A DNA stretch of 64,000 bases, from contig NZ_NRRQ01000010.1 of the NCBI RefSeq assembly GCF_016583745.1, positions 89,462 to 153,461 on the forward strand, given 5' to 3'. Position numbers and translations under genes: made by a program. How positions within the stretch are numbered: position 1 is the stretch's first letter; each line of letters opens with the position of its first letter. Below are positions 19,701 to 29,290 of this stretch, piece after piece. This DNA comes from Chromatium okenii. GTDB taxonomy: Bacteria > Pseudomonadota > Gammaproteobacteria > Chromatiales > Chromatiaceae. The notes under the pieces were generated by a model. The model did no database searches. It was not told the origin of the DNA and worked only from the letters and a program-made list of their open reading frames with translations.

Positions 19701-21886
19701 TCCACACGCTCAAAGGCAGTGCGCGTCTGACCGGATTGGCGGCAATTGGCGATCTCAGCCACGCGCTGGAAACACGCTTGAAAGCAGCGACCGAAGATCA
19801 CGCCATCATTGATGACACGACGTTGGAGCTGGCGCAGCGGGCGGTGGATGCGCTGTCGGTGCAGGTCGATGCCCTCGAACAACATCAGCCGATTCCGTGT
19901 CTAACTCAGTTAGTTGCTGCGCTGTCCGGTCTGGAAGTCGCCCCGCTCACTGCGCCAGCACCGAGCGCAGCGGCATCGCCCGTCACCGTGACTCCGCAAG
20001 CGGTGCAACACGCGCTGGAAACCGCTGCCAGCGCCGTGCCCGCCAGCACCCAAATTCGGGTGCGCTCGGATTTGCTCAATCAACTGGTCAACGCCGCCGG
20101 CGAAATCAGCATCTATCGCGGTCGCCTGACCCAACGCAACGGCTTGTTTAACTTCAGTTTAGGGGAACTTGATCAGACCGTTTTCCGCCTCAGCGAGCAG
20201 TTGCGCCAGCTCGACATCGAAACCCAAACCCAGATCATGCACCGCTTCGAGCGCCAAGGTGACGGCGAGCTGTCCGGCTACGACAGCGCCTTCGATCCGC
20301 TTGAATTGGATCGCTTTTCTAAAATTCAGCAGCTTTCCGGCAGCTTGGTGGAAACCGTGAACGATCTGGTCAGCATCCGCGACATGCTGGCTGGCTATCA
20401 ACGTGAATTCACCGATTTGCTGACCCAACAAGCGCGGCTCGCCGACGATTTACAAGATGGCTTGCTGCGCACGCGACTGGTGCCATTTGTGCAGGTCGTG
20501 CCGCGCTTGCAGCGGCTGGTGCGCCAAACCGCCGACAGTCTCGGCAAATCCGCGCAATTGGAAGTCATCGGCCCCGAAGTGGAATTAGATCGCACCGTGC
20601 TTGATCGCCTCGTCGCGCCGCTGGAACATTTGCTGCGCAACGCCGTCGATCACGGTTTAGAAGACCCCGAAGCCCGGCTGGAATCTGGCAAATCCGCAAC
20701 CGGGCGGGTGACGCTGGCGCTGCATCGTGAAGGCAACGACGCCGTGATCAGCCTCAGCGATGATGGTAAAGGCATGAATTTACAAGCTATTCGCCGCAAA
20801 GCGATCAGCCTCGGCTTGCTGGCAGCGGACACCGTCTTGCCCGACGATGCCCTGCTCCAATTCATCCTCGAACCCGGCTTCACCACTTCTGAAAAAGTCA
20901 CGCAGATTTCCGGGCGCGGCGTCGGTTTAGACGTGGTCGCCTCAGAAATCAAAGCCGCCAACGGTTCCATCACCCTCGGCTCCGTCGCCGGCCAAGGCGC
21001 TCGCTTCACCATCCGCCTGCCGCTGACGCTGGCGATCATCGAAGCGTTTTTGGTTTCCGCCGGCGACAACATTTACGCCATTCCGCATGGCACGGTGGAG
21101 GCCGCGACCCGCATCAGCCGCGAAGAATTGCTGGCCATTTATCGCGGCGAAAATGACCGCTTCACGGTGCGCGAGCAGCACTATCGCGTCGTCTATCTCG
21201 GCGGCGTGCTTGATCCTGAGCAACAGCCCGACATTGGCGACCGGCGCTGGCTGCCGGTGTTACTGATTCGGCTCGGCGAACAGCGCGTCGCGCTGCACGT
21301 TGACACCCTGATTGAAAGCCAACGCATTTTGGTCAAACCGCTCGGCCCGCAATTGGCGCGGGTGCGCTGGTTGAGCGGCGGCACCATTTTGTCGGATGGG
21401 CGCGTGGCGCTGATTCTCGACGCGCTGGCGCTGCTGCGGTCGGGCGCAGTCGCCACTTATCGCCCGAACGCAACGCTGGCGGCACCCACGAAACCGCAAA
21501 TTTGCGTGATGGTTGTCGACGATTCGCTGACGGTGCGGCGCGTGACCAGCCGCTTATTGCGGCGGCAAAATATGGAAGTGTTGACGGCAAAAGATGGAGT
21601 TGAGGCACTCACCTTATTAGATGAAAATCGCCCCGATTTATTATTGCTAGATGTAGAAATGCCGCGTATGGATGGCTATGAACTGGCGCGACACATTCGG
21701 CGCTCGGAAGCCTTGGTGAATTTACCGATCATTATGATTACCTCCCGCACCAGCGCCAAACATCGTGAATACGCAACGGCGCTAGGAGTCAATCGTTATC
21801 TCGGCAAACCGTATCAAGAATTGGAATTACTTAACGAAATTCACTCATTATTAGAAGAGCAATCAGCCCCAACGCAGCCAGTATAA
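16706..21886 (+). CDS. chpA: Hybrid chemotaxis kinase ChpA/PilL
   Basis: The central CheA-type kinase of type IV pilus control, 1,726 residues. Domains in order: N-terminal Hpt-like/helical region (about 1-430); three typical Hpt domains with phosphorylatable histidines at H627 (HTLKGSGRL), H814 (HTLTGSARM) and H1000 (HTLKGSARL); a dimerisation helix region; an HATPase domain (LRNAVDHGLE, DDGKGM and GRGVGLDVV); a CheW domain; and a C-terminal receiver with D1649 in LLDVEMPRMDG. ATG at 16706 (MAEKQVVEG) is preferred over an upstream TTG at 16685 that lies within a repeat. The linkers between Hpt1, Hpt2 and Hpt3 are built from duplicated repeat sequence (18854-18920 and 19424-19490). Fewer Hpt domains than in Pseudomonas ChpA appear intact. 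Confidence 0.93.
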   Translation: MAEKQVVEGLKWVKGEIAATLRPVRDLVEHGSGSAVTPSVLQALDQVQGVLLALQLPSAARLVLELRSLLAASPAELPLEVLQQALTQLTTHLDRLDAGAAEPPLRLAVIINALRTARSEAPLPTAELLNITLQAHELAAEPLARLVTAVRKVRPHYHRHLVEWLRGDPEHRVLTTLGELFGQVAAVPDAGVVGDLFQLAQLFTQAVRQTQRVIDAPLRSLLGHLDRVLKPLAQTPPQVAGLDALALIEQFLNLLNGMDVSGAQLAPFNFRYGAPATTAAAGVEEITAEVLLTALSHFSALKQEFNQIATAPDPAALAAMAGQLRELADTLEGAAVAPRLRECATQVEQLPVTGAESARWETVAMELLEIEAALHPRSERQVATPALDLSELTAATLREAGYELLRVKEAMLNCHDDAGAGAELATVKPHLLNVAGALMILGELAAAQLADALAEVVERLYVQRGQAPDGNEFEQLADALAALELFIGHLQDAVPFGDSLIGRGSAALRTLLVKLPLAEPADEVAPAPVDAAESELAFAWELEAAPVDIAPAEIPAPAVALELDDVPTLPVASAAAEAGDGVDDPEFLEIFMEEAQEETTSAQLQCARWVADPTDTAAQASLRRSFHTLKGSGRLVGALQIADFAQAFELLLNRLTEERIPPAPAILEAVAEAVALLPTLLTAQLERRECEIQPLVERATWLRENAVVSEDIGSEEVVSDLATDAAAALPSAVADDAPLLTDPAADNCVSDSLPAPLELADQVTDHDSLFLADEELLRIFQTETHDHLAELTDFLQKAATGTAQPDQTTQRALHTLTGSARMAGIDSIAVVSKGLELCLKPVLAASGSVDAALLALLARAVEAIALRVDELPALGTGAALLVELGAELERRLAEEVVEEVSSCQLPVVSDSATDAAAALPSAVVDDAPPPNDHTIDNWQLPTDNSPAPDNFFMPAPDPEMAGIFLEDARDLLDHLDTQFRAWQLAPQDISALDGINRLLHTLKGSARLTGLAAIGDLSHALETRLKAATEDHAIIDDTTLELAQRAVDALSVQVDALEQHQPIPCLTQLVAALSGLEVAPLTAPAPSAAASPVTVTPQAVQHALETAASAVPASTQIRVRSDLLNQLVNAAGEISIYRGRLTQRNGLFNFSLGELDQTVFRLSEQLRQLDIETQTQIMHRFERQGDGELSGYDSAFDPLELDRFSKIQQLSGSLVETVNDLVSIRDMLAGYQREFTDLLTQQARLADDLQDGLLRTRLVPFVQVVPRLQRLVRQTADSLGKSAQLEVIGPEVELDRTVLDRLVAPLEHLLRNAVDHGLEDPEARLESGKSATGRVTLALHREGNDAVISLSDDGKGMNLQAIRRKAISLGLLAADTVLPDDALLQFILEPGFTTSEKVTQISGRGVGLDVVASEIKAANGSITLGSVAGQGARFTIRLPLTLAIIEAFLVSAGDNIYAIPHGTVEAATRISREELLAIYRGENDRFTVREQHYRVVYLGGVLDPEQQPDIGDRRWLPVLLIRLGEQRVALHVDTLIESQRILVKPLGPQLARVRWLSGGTILSDGRVALILDALALLRSGAVATYRPNATLAAPTKPQICVMVVDDSLTVRRVTSRLLRRQNMEVLTAKDGVEALTLLDENRPDLLLLDVEMPRMDGYELARHIRRSEALVNLPIIMITSRTSAKHREYATALGVNRYLGKPYQELELLNEIHSLLEEQSAPTQPV
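18854..18920 (+). repeat. 67-bp direct repeat, copy 1, in the chpA Hpt1-Hpt2 linker
   Basis: This segment (begins GTTGTCAGTGATTTGGCAAC) recurs 570 bp downstream at 19424-19490 with seven mismatches by hand count. Both copies are in the same reading frame and encode the linker ATDAAAALPSAV followed by DDAP. Most differences are synonymous or conservative, so both copies have been under coding constraint or are recent. Confidence 0.75.
19403..19557 (+). repeat. Composite repeat in the chpA Hpt2-Hpt3 linker
   Basis: The segment contains AGTTGTCAGTTGCCAGTTGT (from 19409), then copy 2 of the 67-bp direct repeat (19424-19490), then an inverted copy of the first motif (TTGACAACTGGCAACTGCCA at about 19509-19528, continuing to 19538). 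The two arms face each other across about 75 bp. The reading frame stays open through all of it, giving SCQLPVVSD at one side and DNWQLPTDN at the other. Confidence 0.7.
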
Positions 21887-21942
21887 AAAAGCGTCGCCGT
21901 GACTGATTGTTACTGCATCAGCTTATTTCATACAGATGCGCA

Positions 21943-23043
21943 CTAAATGCGCATTGGCATGACCACATAAGCCTCATCGTCGGCATTGCGACCGCGCCAA
22001 ATCGAGCTGCTGTTGGCATCTTGAAATTGCACCTGAACCTCATTGCCATCAATCACATTCATCACATCAACGAGATAAGACACATTAAAGCCAATGGCAA
22101 TGGAATCGCTGTTGTATTCCAATTCAATATCTTCTTCCGCTTCCTCTTGCTCTGGATTCTGCGCCTGCAACTTGAGCGTACCCGGATCAAAATTTAAGCG
22201 CACACCTTTGTACTTCTCATTGGATAAAATTGCAGTACGCGCCAAAGCCCGTTTCAATTCATCCTTCTTCAAAAAAGCAACCTCAGTTAAGTTATGAGGA
22301 ATCACTCGTTCATATTCAGGATAACGCCCATCAATCAATTTCGTCGTCATTGTCAGGTTGCCAATCACCATGTGGCAAGATTTCTCGCCTAAAATAATGG
22401 TGACATCGCCATCACTATTGCTCAATTGCCGCCGCAATTCTAAAACCGTCTTGCTGGGAATAATCACCTGCCGCGCATCAGTCATATTCACCACCACATC
22501 GCTGGTAAACTTAGCTAAACGATGCCCATCAGTGGCCACAACCGTTAACGTTGCCGGATTAAAATCGAGTAAAATGCCGTTGAGATAATAGCGCACATCC
22601 TGCTGCGCCATAGAAAAAGCAGTTTTATCTAACAGGCGCTTGAATACGGATTCAGTAATCGCAAATTCAAAGCCATCCTGCACCGCCGCCATTAATGGGA
22701 ATTCCGTTGCAGGTAATACTCCAAGCGTGAAACGACTGCGCCCCGAAGTCACCAAACAGCGATCTTCTTTCATGCGCAAACGAATTTCAGAACCTTCAGT
22801 GAGGCTGCGGCAAATATCAACTAACTTCCGCGCCGGAAGTGTAATTTCACCTGCGGTTTCTAATGCCACCGGAAGCGCAGTTTTCACTTCAATTTCAAGA
22901 TCACTTCCGGTTAATGTCACCTGATTGTCACTTGCAACCAGATGTAAATTACTCAGAATAGGCAAGGTTTGACGCCGTTCAATAATACCGGTTACTTTTC
23001 CTAACGCGGGTAATAGGATTTCCCGATTAACGGTAAATTCCAT
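21943..23043 (-). CDS. dnaN: DNA polymerase III sliding clamp (beta subunit)
   Basis: The homodimeric ring clamp tethers DNA polymerase III and many repair proteins to DNA. It has 366 residues, the standard length, with the N terminus MEFTVNREILLPALGKVTGI, the central EFPLM segment and the C-terminal VMPMRI typical of the family. The frame is open to 23130 but ATG at 23043 is the conserved start. It is convergent with chpA and divergent from rpmH. dnaA, recF and gyrB, its usual neighbours, are not adjacent. Confidence 0.97.
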   Translation of the reverse strand: MEFTVNREILLPALGKVTGIIERRQTLPILSNLHLVASDNQVTLTGSDLEIEVKTALPVALETAGEITLPARKLVDICRSLTEGSEIRLRMKEDRCLVTSGRSRFTLGVLPATEFPLMAAVQDGFEFAITESVFKRLLDKTAFSMAQQDVRYYLNGILLDFNPATLTVVATDGHRLAKFTSDVVVNMTDARQVIIPSKTVLELRRQLSNSDGDVTIILGEKSCHMVIGNLTMTTKLIDGRYPEYERVIPHNLTEVAFLKKDELKRALARTAILSNEKYKGVRLNFDPGTLKLQAQNPEQEEAEEDIELEYNSDSIAIGFNVSYLVDVMNVIDGNEVQVQFQDANSSSIWRGRNADDEAYVVMPMRI

Positions 23044-23166
23044 TGTTTGCTCCACAGCAGAGATGAAATACAACATGCAGCAATCAGATTCACAATGTGA
23101 AAGTGAATGATGCCGCACCAACGGTGACATTTTACGCCAAGCACGAAAGACTGTCTAATCTTTTTA

Positions 23167-23195
23167 TTGACTTTAGGAGAAAAGTTGATTATCTT
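23167..23195 (+). promoter_or_regulatory. Candidate sigma70 promoter for rpmH
   Basis: TTGACT (23167-23172), a 17-bp spacer and TATCTT (23190-23195) lie about 68 bp upstream of the rpmH start. Spacing is ideal. The 219-bp dnaN-rpmH gap that contains it shows no clear DnaA box and no AT-rich unwinding element that I can support. Confidence 0.5.
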
Positions 23196-23262
23196 TCCGC
23201 ACCTTTTTCTGGTCATCATTGTTTAACCCGTCAACCCTTCATTTTGTTAGGAGTCACTTTCG

Positions 23263-23400
23263 ATGAAACGTACTTTTCAACCCAGCCGCATAAAACGCGC
23301 ACGGACACACGGCTTTCGCGCTCGCAGCGCCACGCGCAACGGACTTAAAGTATTAAGTGCCCGCCGCGCTAAAGGTCGCATTCGTTTATCTCCGGCCTGA
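23263..23400 (+). CDS. rpmH: 50S ribosomal protein L34
   Basis: This 45-residue, very basic ribosomal protein has the universally conserved pattern [20 protein letters not shown], then [11 protein letters not shown] and RRAKGR. TAGGAG lies 11 bases before the ATG, a good ribosome-binding site. It heads rpmH-rnpA-yidD-yidC-mnmE, the standard gammaproteobacterial order. Confidence 0.97.
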   Translation: MKRTFQPSRIKRARTHGFRARSATRNGLKVLSARRAKGRIRLSPA

Positions 23401-23456
23401 ATCTCATTAACCTAACCGGTTTTCCACTCCGCCAGCCTTTTGCGCCGGCGCAGCGT

Positions 23457-23786
23457 TTGCGTCATACAGCGCAATTCAAGCGCGTATTTGCACAACCGCT
23501 GCGCACCGGAAAAACCGGTTTTGTGATTCTTTCTCGTGCGAATGACATTGGCAGCCCACGTTTGGGTTTGGCCATTTCAAAAAAGTGTGCGCGGCGAGCG
23601 GTTGATCGCAATCGCCTCAAGCGTATTGCCCGCGAAAGTTTTCGGCTTCATGCGCATTCGATTTCTGGCGTTGATATTGTGATTTTGTGTGCGCAAGGGG
23701 CGCTGACAATGTCGAATCAACAGCTTTTTTTGTTATTGGCACGCGCTTGGATAACTATTGGAACTCAATCATGCGTCAATTCCTGA
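23457..23786 (+). CDS. rnpA: Ribonuclease P protein component
   Basis: The protein subunit of RNase P, which matures the 5' ends of tRNAs. The signature is present: [20 protein letters not shown] and then KRIARESFR. The frame given starts at a TTG and yields 109 residues. No ATG or GTG exists upstream in frame, yet the frame is open back to the rpmH stop and the upstream codons read FPLRQPF, resembling the usual start of RnpA. Initiation at a rare codon nearer 23397-23406 (CTG or ATT), coupled to rpmH, is therefore possible. It overlaps yidD by 16 bp. Confidence 0.9.
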   Translation: MRHTAQFKRVFAQPLRTGKTGFVILSRANDIGSPRLGLAISKKCARRAVDRNRLKRIARESFRLHAHSISGVDIVILCAQGALTMSNQQLFLLLARAWITIGTQSCVNS

Positions 23787-24007
23787 TTGTTCCCATTAAA
23801 CTCTATCAATATCTGATTAGCCCACTCCTTGGCCCGCATTGTCGCTTTTATCCTTCGTGTTCCCAATACGCTATAGAAGCAATTGAGCGTCATGGCATTG
23901 GCTATGGCAGTTATTTAGCAATTCGCCGCTTATCACGCTGTCATCCTTGGCATGAAGGCGGTATTGATCCTGTTCCCCACGATAGGCAGACCCCGACTCA
24001 TGGATAA
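23771..24007 (+). CDS. yidD: Membrane protein insertion efficiency factor YidD
   Basis: A small inner-membrane-associated protein assisting YidC-dependent insertion. The 78 residues match the family closely: [20 protein letters not shown] followed by [12 protein letters not shown] and the C-terminal [13 protein letters not shown]. The frame is open from 23687, but ATG at 23771 ([13 protein letters not shown]) is the family start and overlaps the rnpA end. It overlaps yidC by 8 bp. Confidence 0.95.
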   Translation: MRQFLIVPIKLYQYLISPLLGPHCRFYPSCSQYAIEAIERHGIGYGSYLAIRRLSRCHPWHEGGIDPVPHDRQTPTHG

Positions 24008-25652
24008 TCAGCGTTTAATTCTGTTTTTTTCACTAGCCGCAGTGCTATTCCTGATTTATGAGTCATGGATACAAGACTACGGACAACCGGTTATAACGCC
24101 CACTACTTTAGCGCAACCGCAATCCGCTATTTCACAAACATCAGCAACGGAAATTCCCACCACTGCCACGACCGCATTGGTTGCTGATGCGGCTATGTCG
24201 GAAACAGCGAATGAAACGCTGATTACGGTAGAAACTGACGTATTGAAATTAGAAATTTCTCCTCGCGGTGGCACCATTCGGAATGCGTGGTTATTGGGTT
24301 ATGCGATTACGCCAGAGCATCCCGATGAACATTTGCAACTGTTAAAATCAGTGCCGCCAAATATGTTTATTACACAATCCGGCTTGATTGGAAATGATGC
24401 GGGACTGTTGCCAACTCACGAAGCCGTGTTTCAAAGTGCGGCACCTTCCTATCGTCTTGAATCCAATCAAGAGCAATTAGATGTCGTCTTTACTTGGCGT
24501 CACGACTCTGGAATTGAAGTACAAAAACATTATCTGTTTACTCGCGGCAGTTATCTTATTCGCGTACAGCAGGTGGTGACTAATTCTGGGGCAAGCGCAT
24601 TAACGGCGCGAGAATATAATCAATTACAGCGCACCGAATTTAACGATCCCTATCAATCGCGCTTTGTCAATAGCTATACCGGCGGCGTGTATTACAGCCC
24701 CGAAGATAAGTATAAGAAAATCGCATTTGAAGAAATGACGACTGCTAAATTGGATCGTGCTGTGACTGATGGCTGGCTTGCCATGATTCAGCATTATTTC
24801 ATGGCAGCATGGATTCCGCCTCGCGCTACGCAGGAAACGTTTTATACCAACGTCTTGAATAACTCCCGCTATATCATTGGCAAATACTCGCCGGTAGTCT
24901 CAATTGCGCCGCAAATGAGTTACACCTTTGAAAACCAATTATTCATTGGCCCCAAACTCCCGGACACACTCGCTGATGTTGCGCCCGGCTTAGATTTGGT
25001 TGTGGATTACGGTTGGCTAACGATCATTGCACAACCCATTCATTGGGTGCTCAATGCCATTCATGCGTTAGTTGGCAATTGGGGCTGGGCAATTATTTTT
25101 CTAACCATTTTGATTAAACTGGCGTTTTATAAACTCTCGGAAACCAGTTATAAATCAATGGCCAATATGCGCCAATTGACGCCGCGTTTGCAGGCATTGA
25201 AAGATCGCTATGGCGATGATAAACAACGCTTGAATCAAGCCATGATGGAAATGTACAAAACCGAGAAAATCAATCCGCTCGGTGGCTGCTTGCCCATTCT
25301 GATTCAAATTCCAGTGTTTATTGCGCTTTATTGGGTGCTTTTAGAAAGTGTAGAAATGCGGCAAGCGCCCTTTATGTTGTGGCTCAATAATCTATCGGCA
25401 CCAGATCAATACTTTGTGCTGCCATTGATTATGGGTGTGTCGATGTTTGTACAGCAAAAACTCAATCCCGCGCCGCCTGATCCTATTCAAGCCAAGGTGA
25501 TGATGAGTTTGCCTTTTGTATTCACGGTTTTCTTTGCGTTTTTCCCTTCCGGTTTGGTGTTGTATTGGACAGTGAATAACTTGCTCTCCATTGCCCAACA
25601 ATGGCATATCACCCGCAACATTGAACAAGCGGCTGCAAAACATAAACGTTAA
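24000..25652 (+). CDS. yidC: Membrane protein insertase YidC
   Basis: The inner-membrane insertase acts alone or with SecYEG. At 550 residues it has the Gram-negative layout: N-terminal membrane anchor ([19 protein letters not shown]), a large periplasmic beta-sandwich domain (about 50-330), then the five-helix insertase core beginning near residue 345 with [20 protein letters not shown] and including the cytoplasmic hairpin and [23 protein letters not shown] at 24000 is chosen over an upstream frame start at 23952 because MDNQRLILF is the family N terminus. Confidence 0.97.
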   Translation: MDNQRLILFFSLAAVLFLIYESWIQDYGQPVITPTTLAQPQSAISQTSATEIPTTATTALVADAAMSETANETLITVETDVLKLEISPRGGTIRNAWLLGYAITPEHPDEHLQLLKSVPPNMFITQSGLIGNDAGLLPTHEAVFQSAAPSYRLESNQEQLDVVFTWRHDSGIEVQKHYLFTRGSYLIRVQQVVTNSGASALTAREYNQLQRTEFNDPYQSRFVNSYTGGVYYSPEDKYKKIAFEEMTTAKLDRAVTDGWLAMIQHYFMAAWIPPRATQETFYTNVLNNSRYIIGKYSPVVSIAPQMSYTFENQLFIGPKLPDTLADVAPGLDLVVDYGWLTIIAQPIHWVLNAIHALVGNWGWAIIFLTILIKLAFYKLSETSYKSMANMRQLTPRLQALKDRYGDDKQRLNQAMMEMYKTEKINPLGGCLPILIQIPVFIALYWVLLESVEMRQAPFMLWLNNLSAPDQYFVLPLIMGVSMFVQQKLNPAPPDPIQAKVMMSLPFVFTVFFAFFPSGLVLYWTVNNLLSIAQQWHITRNIEQAAAKHKR

Positions 25653-25671
25653 TTGCAGCGTCATCTCACTC

Positions 25672-27009
25672 ATGTCTCTTGATACGATTGCTGCAATTGC
25701 AACGCCGCCCGGTAGGGGTGGCGTTGGTATTGTGCGGGTGAGTGGTGCTTTAGTTCCGATCATTGCGCAAGCAATCACACAACGGCAATTAACGCCGCGC
25801 ACTGCGCACGTTGCGACCTTTTGTGATGATACCGGCGCTTTTATTGATGCGGGCATCGCACTTTTTTTTCCCGCGCCGCGCTCATTTACCGGTGAAAATG
25901 TATTGGAATTACAAGGGCACGGTGGCACCGTTGTACTTGATTTAATTCTGCAACGCTGTATTGAATTGGGAGCGCGATTAGCGCAGCCTGGTGAATTCAC
26001 CCAACGCGCTTATTTGAATGGCAAACTCGATTTAGCGCAGGCAGAAGCGGTTGCTGATCTTATTGAAAGCTCGACTGCTTTAGCGGCACGACTTGCTGGA
26101 CAAAGTTTGCAAGGTGTCTTTTCACGACGCATTGATGAATTGATTGCGGCAGTGACGCAGTTGCGTATTTTAATAGAAGCAACGCTGGATTTTCCAGAAG
26201 AAGAGATTGATGTCGTCACGACAACTTCTATTCAACAGCAATTGCAGCAGCTCGTATTTGCGACGCAGCGTATTATTCAAGATGCGCAGCACGGGCAAGT
26301 GATTCGAGATGGATTGACGGTGGTGATTGCTGGGGTGCCGAATGTTGGCAAATCAACGCTATTAAATGCGCTGTCGGGAGTAGATGCGGCAATTGTAACC
26401 GCAGTGCCGGGCACAACCCGCGATGTCTTAAAATTAGATATTCAAGTCGATGGTTTGCCAATTCGGATTATTGATACTGCTGGGTTACGAGAAACCGATG
26501 ATGTCATTGAAAGAGAAGGCGTGCGCCGTGCGCAGGAACAATTCACTCACGCGGATTTAATCTTGTGGGTGATTGATGCCAGCCAGCCTATTCAACCATT
26601 GCCGCCTGCGCATTTGGCGCTTAATTGCCCAATGACGCGAGTGTTAAATAAAATTGATCTTTTAGGATTGCCGCCAAGTTTGATTACCACGCCAACTGGT
26701 GATGAGTTGTCATTAGCAGCAGCGACTGGCGCGGGCATTGATTTATTGCGTACTCATTTGAAAAACTGCGCGGGCATCAATACCGGAACTGAGGGGGCGT
26801 TTATTGCGCGGCGGCGTCATCTGGATGCGTTGCAACGCGGATTGATGTCGCTAGAAACGGCAATGACTGTATTGCAGCAGCAGGCAGGAATTGAATTGAT
26901 TGCTGAAGAATTGTTGCAAGCGCAGCAGCACTTTGGCGAAATTACCGGGCAGGTGAGTTCTGATGAATTGTTGGGGCGCATTTTTTCCAATTTTTGTATT
27001 GGAAAATAA
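25672..27009 (+). CDS. mnmE: tRNA modification GTPase MnmE (TrmE)
   Basis: With MnmG it installs the carboxymethylaminomethyl group on wobble uridine 34 of certain tRNAs. The 445 residues have the N-terminal folate-binding domain (IAAIATPPGRGGVGIVRVSG), a helical domain, an inserted G domain with GVPNVGKST, DTAGLRE and NKIDL, and the C-terminal catalytic FCIGK. ATG at 25672 (MSLDTIAAIA) lies 19 bp after yidC. The mnmG gene is not in the window. Confidence 0.97.
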   Translation: MSLDTIAAIATPPGRGGVGIVRVSGALVPIIAQAITQRQLTPRTAHVATFCDDTGAFIDAGIALFFPAPRSFTGENVLELQGHGGTVVLDLILQRCIELGARLAQPGEFTQRAYLNGKLDLAQAEAVADLIESSTALAARLAGQSLQGVFSRRIDELIAAVTQLRILIEATLDFPEEEIDVVTTTSIQQQLQQLVFATQRIIQDAQHGQVIRDGLTVVIAGVPNVGKSTLLNALSGVDAAIVTAVPGTTRDVLKLDIQVDGLPIRIIDTAGLRETDDVIEREGVRRAQEQFTHADLILWVIDASQPIQPLPPAHLALNCPMTRVLNKIDLLGLPPSLITTPTGDELSLAAATGAGIDLLRTHLKNCAGINTGTEGAFIARRRHLDALQRGLMSLETAMTVLQQQAGIELIAEELLQAQQHFGEITGQVSSDELLGRIFSNFCIGK

Positions 27010-27024
27010 TGCGCAGCGTTGTAA

Positions 27025-28557
27025 TTAAGCGTCAGTTGCTTGCCGCCGCCGTTTGGGTTTGGGCACTTGCGCCCGCCGCGTTGCGGCAGTGAAGGTCGCC
27101 AAAATCGGTGTGCTCGGCGGTGCGCCGGGCAGTGGACTGGTAAGCGCCGCCGGTTCGCGTTGATAGTAGGAACTGAAGCGGCGCGGCGGTAACGACAGCG
27201 GCGCAGCAACGGGCGTGGGCACAACCGCCAGCGGTGCAGAGTCTTCTGGCAGCGCGGCGATGAGCGGCAACGGAATGGGCGCGGGACGCGGTTTGTCCAC
27301 CCGCCGCGGCGCAGGCGCAGCACTCCGACCATCGCGCCGTTCCTCCCGATCTTCGCGGTCGGGACGCAGCCGACTGCGCGGATCGACCTCGGCAAGCTGG
27401 CTCGCTTCGACCGGCAAAATGGGGATTTTGGCGTCGATAAACGCTTCAATGTCGGGCAAATAAAAGGCGTAGGTTTCGCACACAAACCCAATCGCTTCAC
27501 CCGCCGCGCCAGCTCGTGCCGTGCGCCCGATCCGGTGGACGTAATCTTCCGGGTCTTCGGGCAGATCGTAGTTGACGACGTGAGTGACATCGGGAATGTG
27601 CAGCCCGCGAGCAGCGACATCGGTGCCGACCAGCACTGGCAAGGTGCCATCCGTGAAATCACGCAATAATTGCAAGCGTTTGTTTTGCGGCACATCGCCT
27701 GACAGCACGGCAGTATTGATGCCGTTGCCCTGCAAATAGCCCCACACGCGGTCAGCCTCGCGTTTGGTGTTGACGAAAACCATGATGCGAGCGTCCGTCC
27801 AACTGCGCACCAGCCCGAGCAGCAGCGGAATTTTGTCGGCGTTGGCGGTCATGTAACACCACTGGCGCACGCGCTCGGCCGTGATCGTGTCGGTGGCGAT
27901 CTTGACCAGTTGCGGGTGATTCATGTGTTCATACGCCAGCTCGGTGACGCGATACGACAGCGTGGCGGAAAACAGCAGCCCTAACCGCGCTTCCGGTGGC
28001 GGCATCCGCCGCAGTAAAAAGCGAATGTCTTTGATAAAACCCAGATCAAACATGCGGTCGGCTTCGTCGAGCACGACGGCTTCAATCGCTTGAAGATCAA
28101 AGATTTTTTGCTTGAGATAATCAATCAGTCGCCCCGGCGTTCCGATTAACAGATCAACCCCGGCGGCGAGTTCGTCGCGCTGCTGTTGATAGCCGGTGCC
28201 GCCATACACCAGTCCGGCGCGGAGTCCGGTGTGGGCGGCGAGCAGCAGGGTGTCGCGGTGAATCTGCACAGCCAGCTCGCGGGTCGGTGCGACGATCAAG
28301 GCGCGAGGTTGACCGCTGAGATGCGGCGCGGGTGGCGTGGTCAGGAGGCGCTGCATGACAACGACTAAAAAGGCGGCGGTTTTGCCGGTGCCGGTTTGGG
28401 CTTGACCGGCGACATCGCGTCCGGCAAGCGCCAGCGGCAAGGTTTCGGCCTGAATCGGGGTGCAATGGGTAAAACCAGCGGCTGCGAGTCCGCTGAGAAT
28501 GCGCGGATCAAGGTCGAACTCGTCAAAACGCTGGGTCGTGAGATGGGTGGTTGTCAT
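27025..28557 (-). CDS. rhlB: DEAD-box RNA helicase RhlB
   Basis: An ATP-dependent RNA helicase, in gammaproteobacteria a component of the RNA degradosome. All core motifs are visible: Q motif [14 protein letters not shown], Walker [25 protein letters not shown], and [10 protein letters not shown]. Context supports RhlB specifically because it is divergent from trxA-rho, as in E. coli. At 510 residues it is about 90 longer than E. coli RhlB owing to a C-terminal tail (from about residue 390) rich in Arg, Pro and Ala and ending in a basic KPKRRRQ patch, probably an RNA- or partner-binding extension. Confidence 0.9.
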   Translation of the reverse strand: MTTTHLTTQRFDEFDLDPRILSGLAAAGFTHCTPIQAETLPLALAGRDVAGQAQTGTGKTAAFLVVVMQRLLTTPPAPHLSGQPRALIVAPTRELAVQIHRDTLLLAAHTGLRAGLVYGGTGYQQQRDELAAGVDLLIGTPGRLIDYLKQKIFDLQAIEAVVLDEADRMFDLGFIKDIRFLLRRMPPPEARLGLLFSATLSYRVTELAYEHMNHPQLVKIATDTITAERVRQWCYMTANADKIPLLLGLVRSWTDARIMVFVNTKREADRVWGYLQGNGINTAVLSGDVPQNKRLQLLRDFTDGTLPVLVGTDVAARGLHIPDVTHVVNYDLPEDPEDYVHRIGRTARAGAAGEAIGFVCETYAFYLPDIEAFIDAKIPILPVEASQLAEVDPRSRLRPDREDREERRDGRSAAPAPRRVDKPRPAPIPLPLIAALPEDSAPLAVVPTPVAAPLSLPPRRFSSYYQREPAALTSPLPGAPPSTPILATFTAATRRAQVPKPKRRRQATDA

Positions 28558-28766
28558 CGAATTTCCTGCGAGAAATCCCGCGTTTGGCGGCGAAGTAATT
28601 GACTACACCAGCGGTCAATGCTTGCAAATTGTTTACGCTTTGGATCAAATAGCATCTTATCTTGATCGCCGCATTTAACGCGAATTTGCTTGCTCAGAAT
28701 TGCTGCTGACTCTCCATATTTCCATTCCAACCAATCCCTCATCATTCCAATAGGAGACCGCTTCCA

Positions 28767-29093
28767 GTGAGTGATAGCATCGTCCATGTGACCGACGACT
28801 CTTTTGAACAAGAGGTTTTGCAATCCCCTGAACCTGTATTGGTGGACTATTGGGCCGATTGGTGTGGGCCGTGCAAAATGATTGCACCGATTCTCGATGA
28901 TATTGCCAACGAATATGCCGGACGGCTCAAGGTTGCCAAGCTCAATATCGACGACAATCCCGCCACGCCGCCGCGTTATGGCATTCGCGGCATTCCCACG
29001 CTGATGCTGTTTCGCGCTGGCGAAGTGGAAGCCACCAAGGTCGGTGCGGTGTCCAAATCACAGTTGACCGCTTTCATTGACAGCAATCTCTGA
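28767..29093 (+). CDS. trxA: Thioredoxin 1
   Basis: A cytosolic disulfide reductant. The 108 residues show the active site WCGPC near residue 33, the cis-proline in [10 protein letters not shown] and the usual buried aspartate. It starts with GTG at 28767 ([13 protein letters not shown]), with TAGGAG about ten bases upstream. It lies between divergent rhlB and downstream rho, the conserved gammaproteobacterial order. Confidence 0.96.
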   Translation: MSDSIVHVTDDSFEQEVLQSPEPVLVDYWADWCGPCKMIAPILDDIANEYAGRLKVAKLNIDDNPATPPRYGIRGIPTLMLFRAGEVEATKVGAVSKSQLTAFIDSNL

Positions 29094-29168
29094 ACTGCTC
29101 ACCTACCTCAGTCCTCGCCACGCCAGACGCCGTGTCTTTCAGAGCTGCATTTCAATCAAACCAACACG

Positions 29169-29188
29169 GGATGCCCAACTGGGCATCC
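29169..29188 (+). promoter_or_regulatory. Hairpin in the trxA-rho leader
   Basis: GGATGCCC (29169-29176), loop AACT, GGGCATCC (29181-29188) is a perfect 8-bp stem about 100 bp upstream of rho. There is no U-run after it, so it is not a simple terminator. rho is autoregulated by attenuation in its leader in E. coli; whether this hairpin takes part is inference. Confidence 0.35.
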
Positions 29189-29290
29189 GCTCTCCGGTAA
29201 ATTGCCGCCCCGCAGTCGCCTTCCTGCGCGATCCTAACCCGTCACGGGATGCAATCAACCAGCCTTGTCCTCACTCCAACGATAATCCCG

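Noticed and set aside
23044..23262. Replication origin between dnaN and rpmH
   Set aside because: I found no TTATCCACA-like boxes or AT-rich unwinding element; only a rpmH promoter is supportable.
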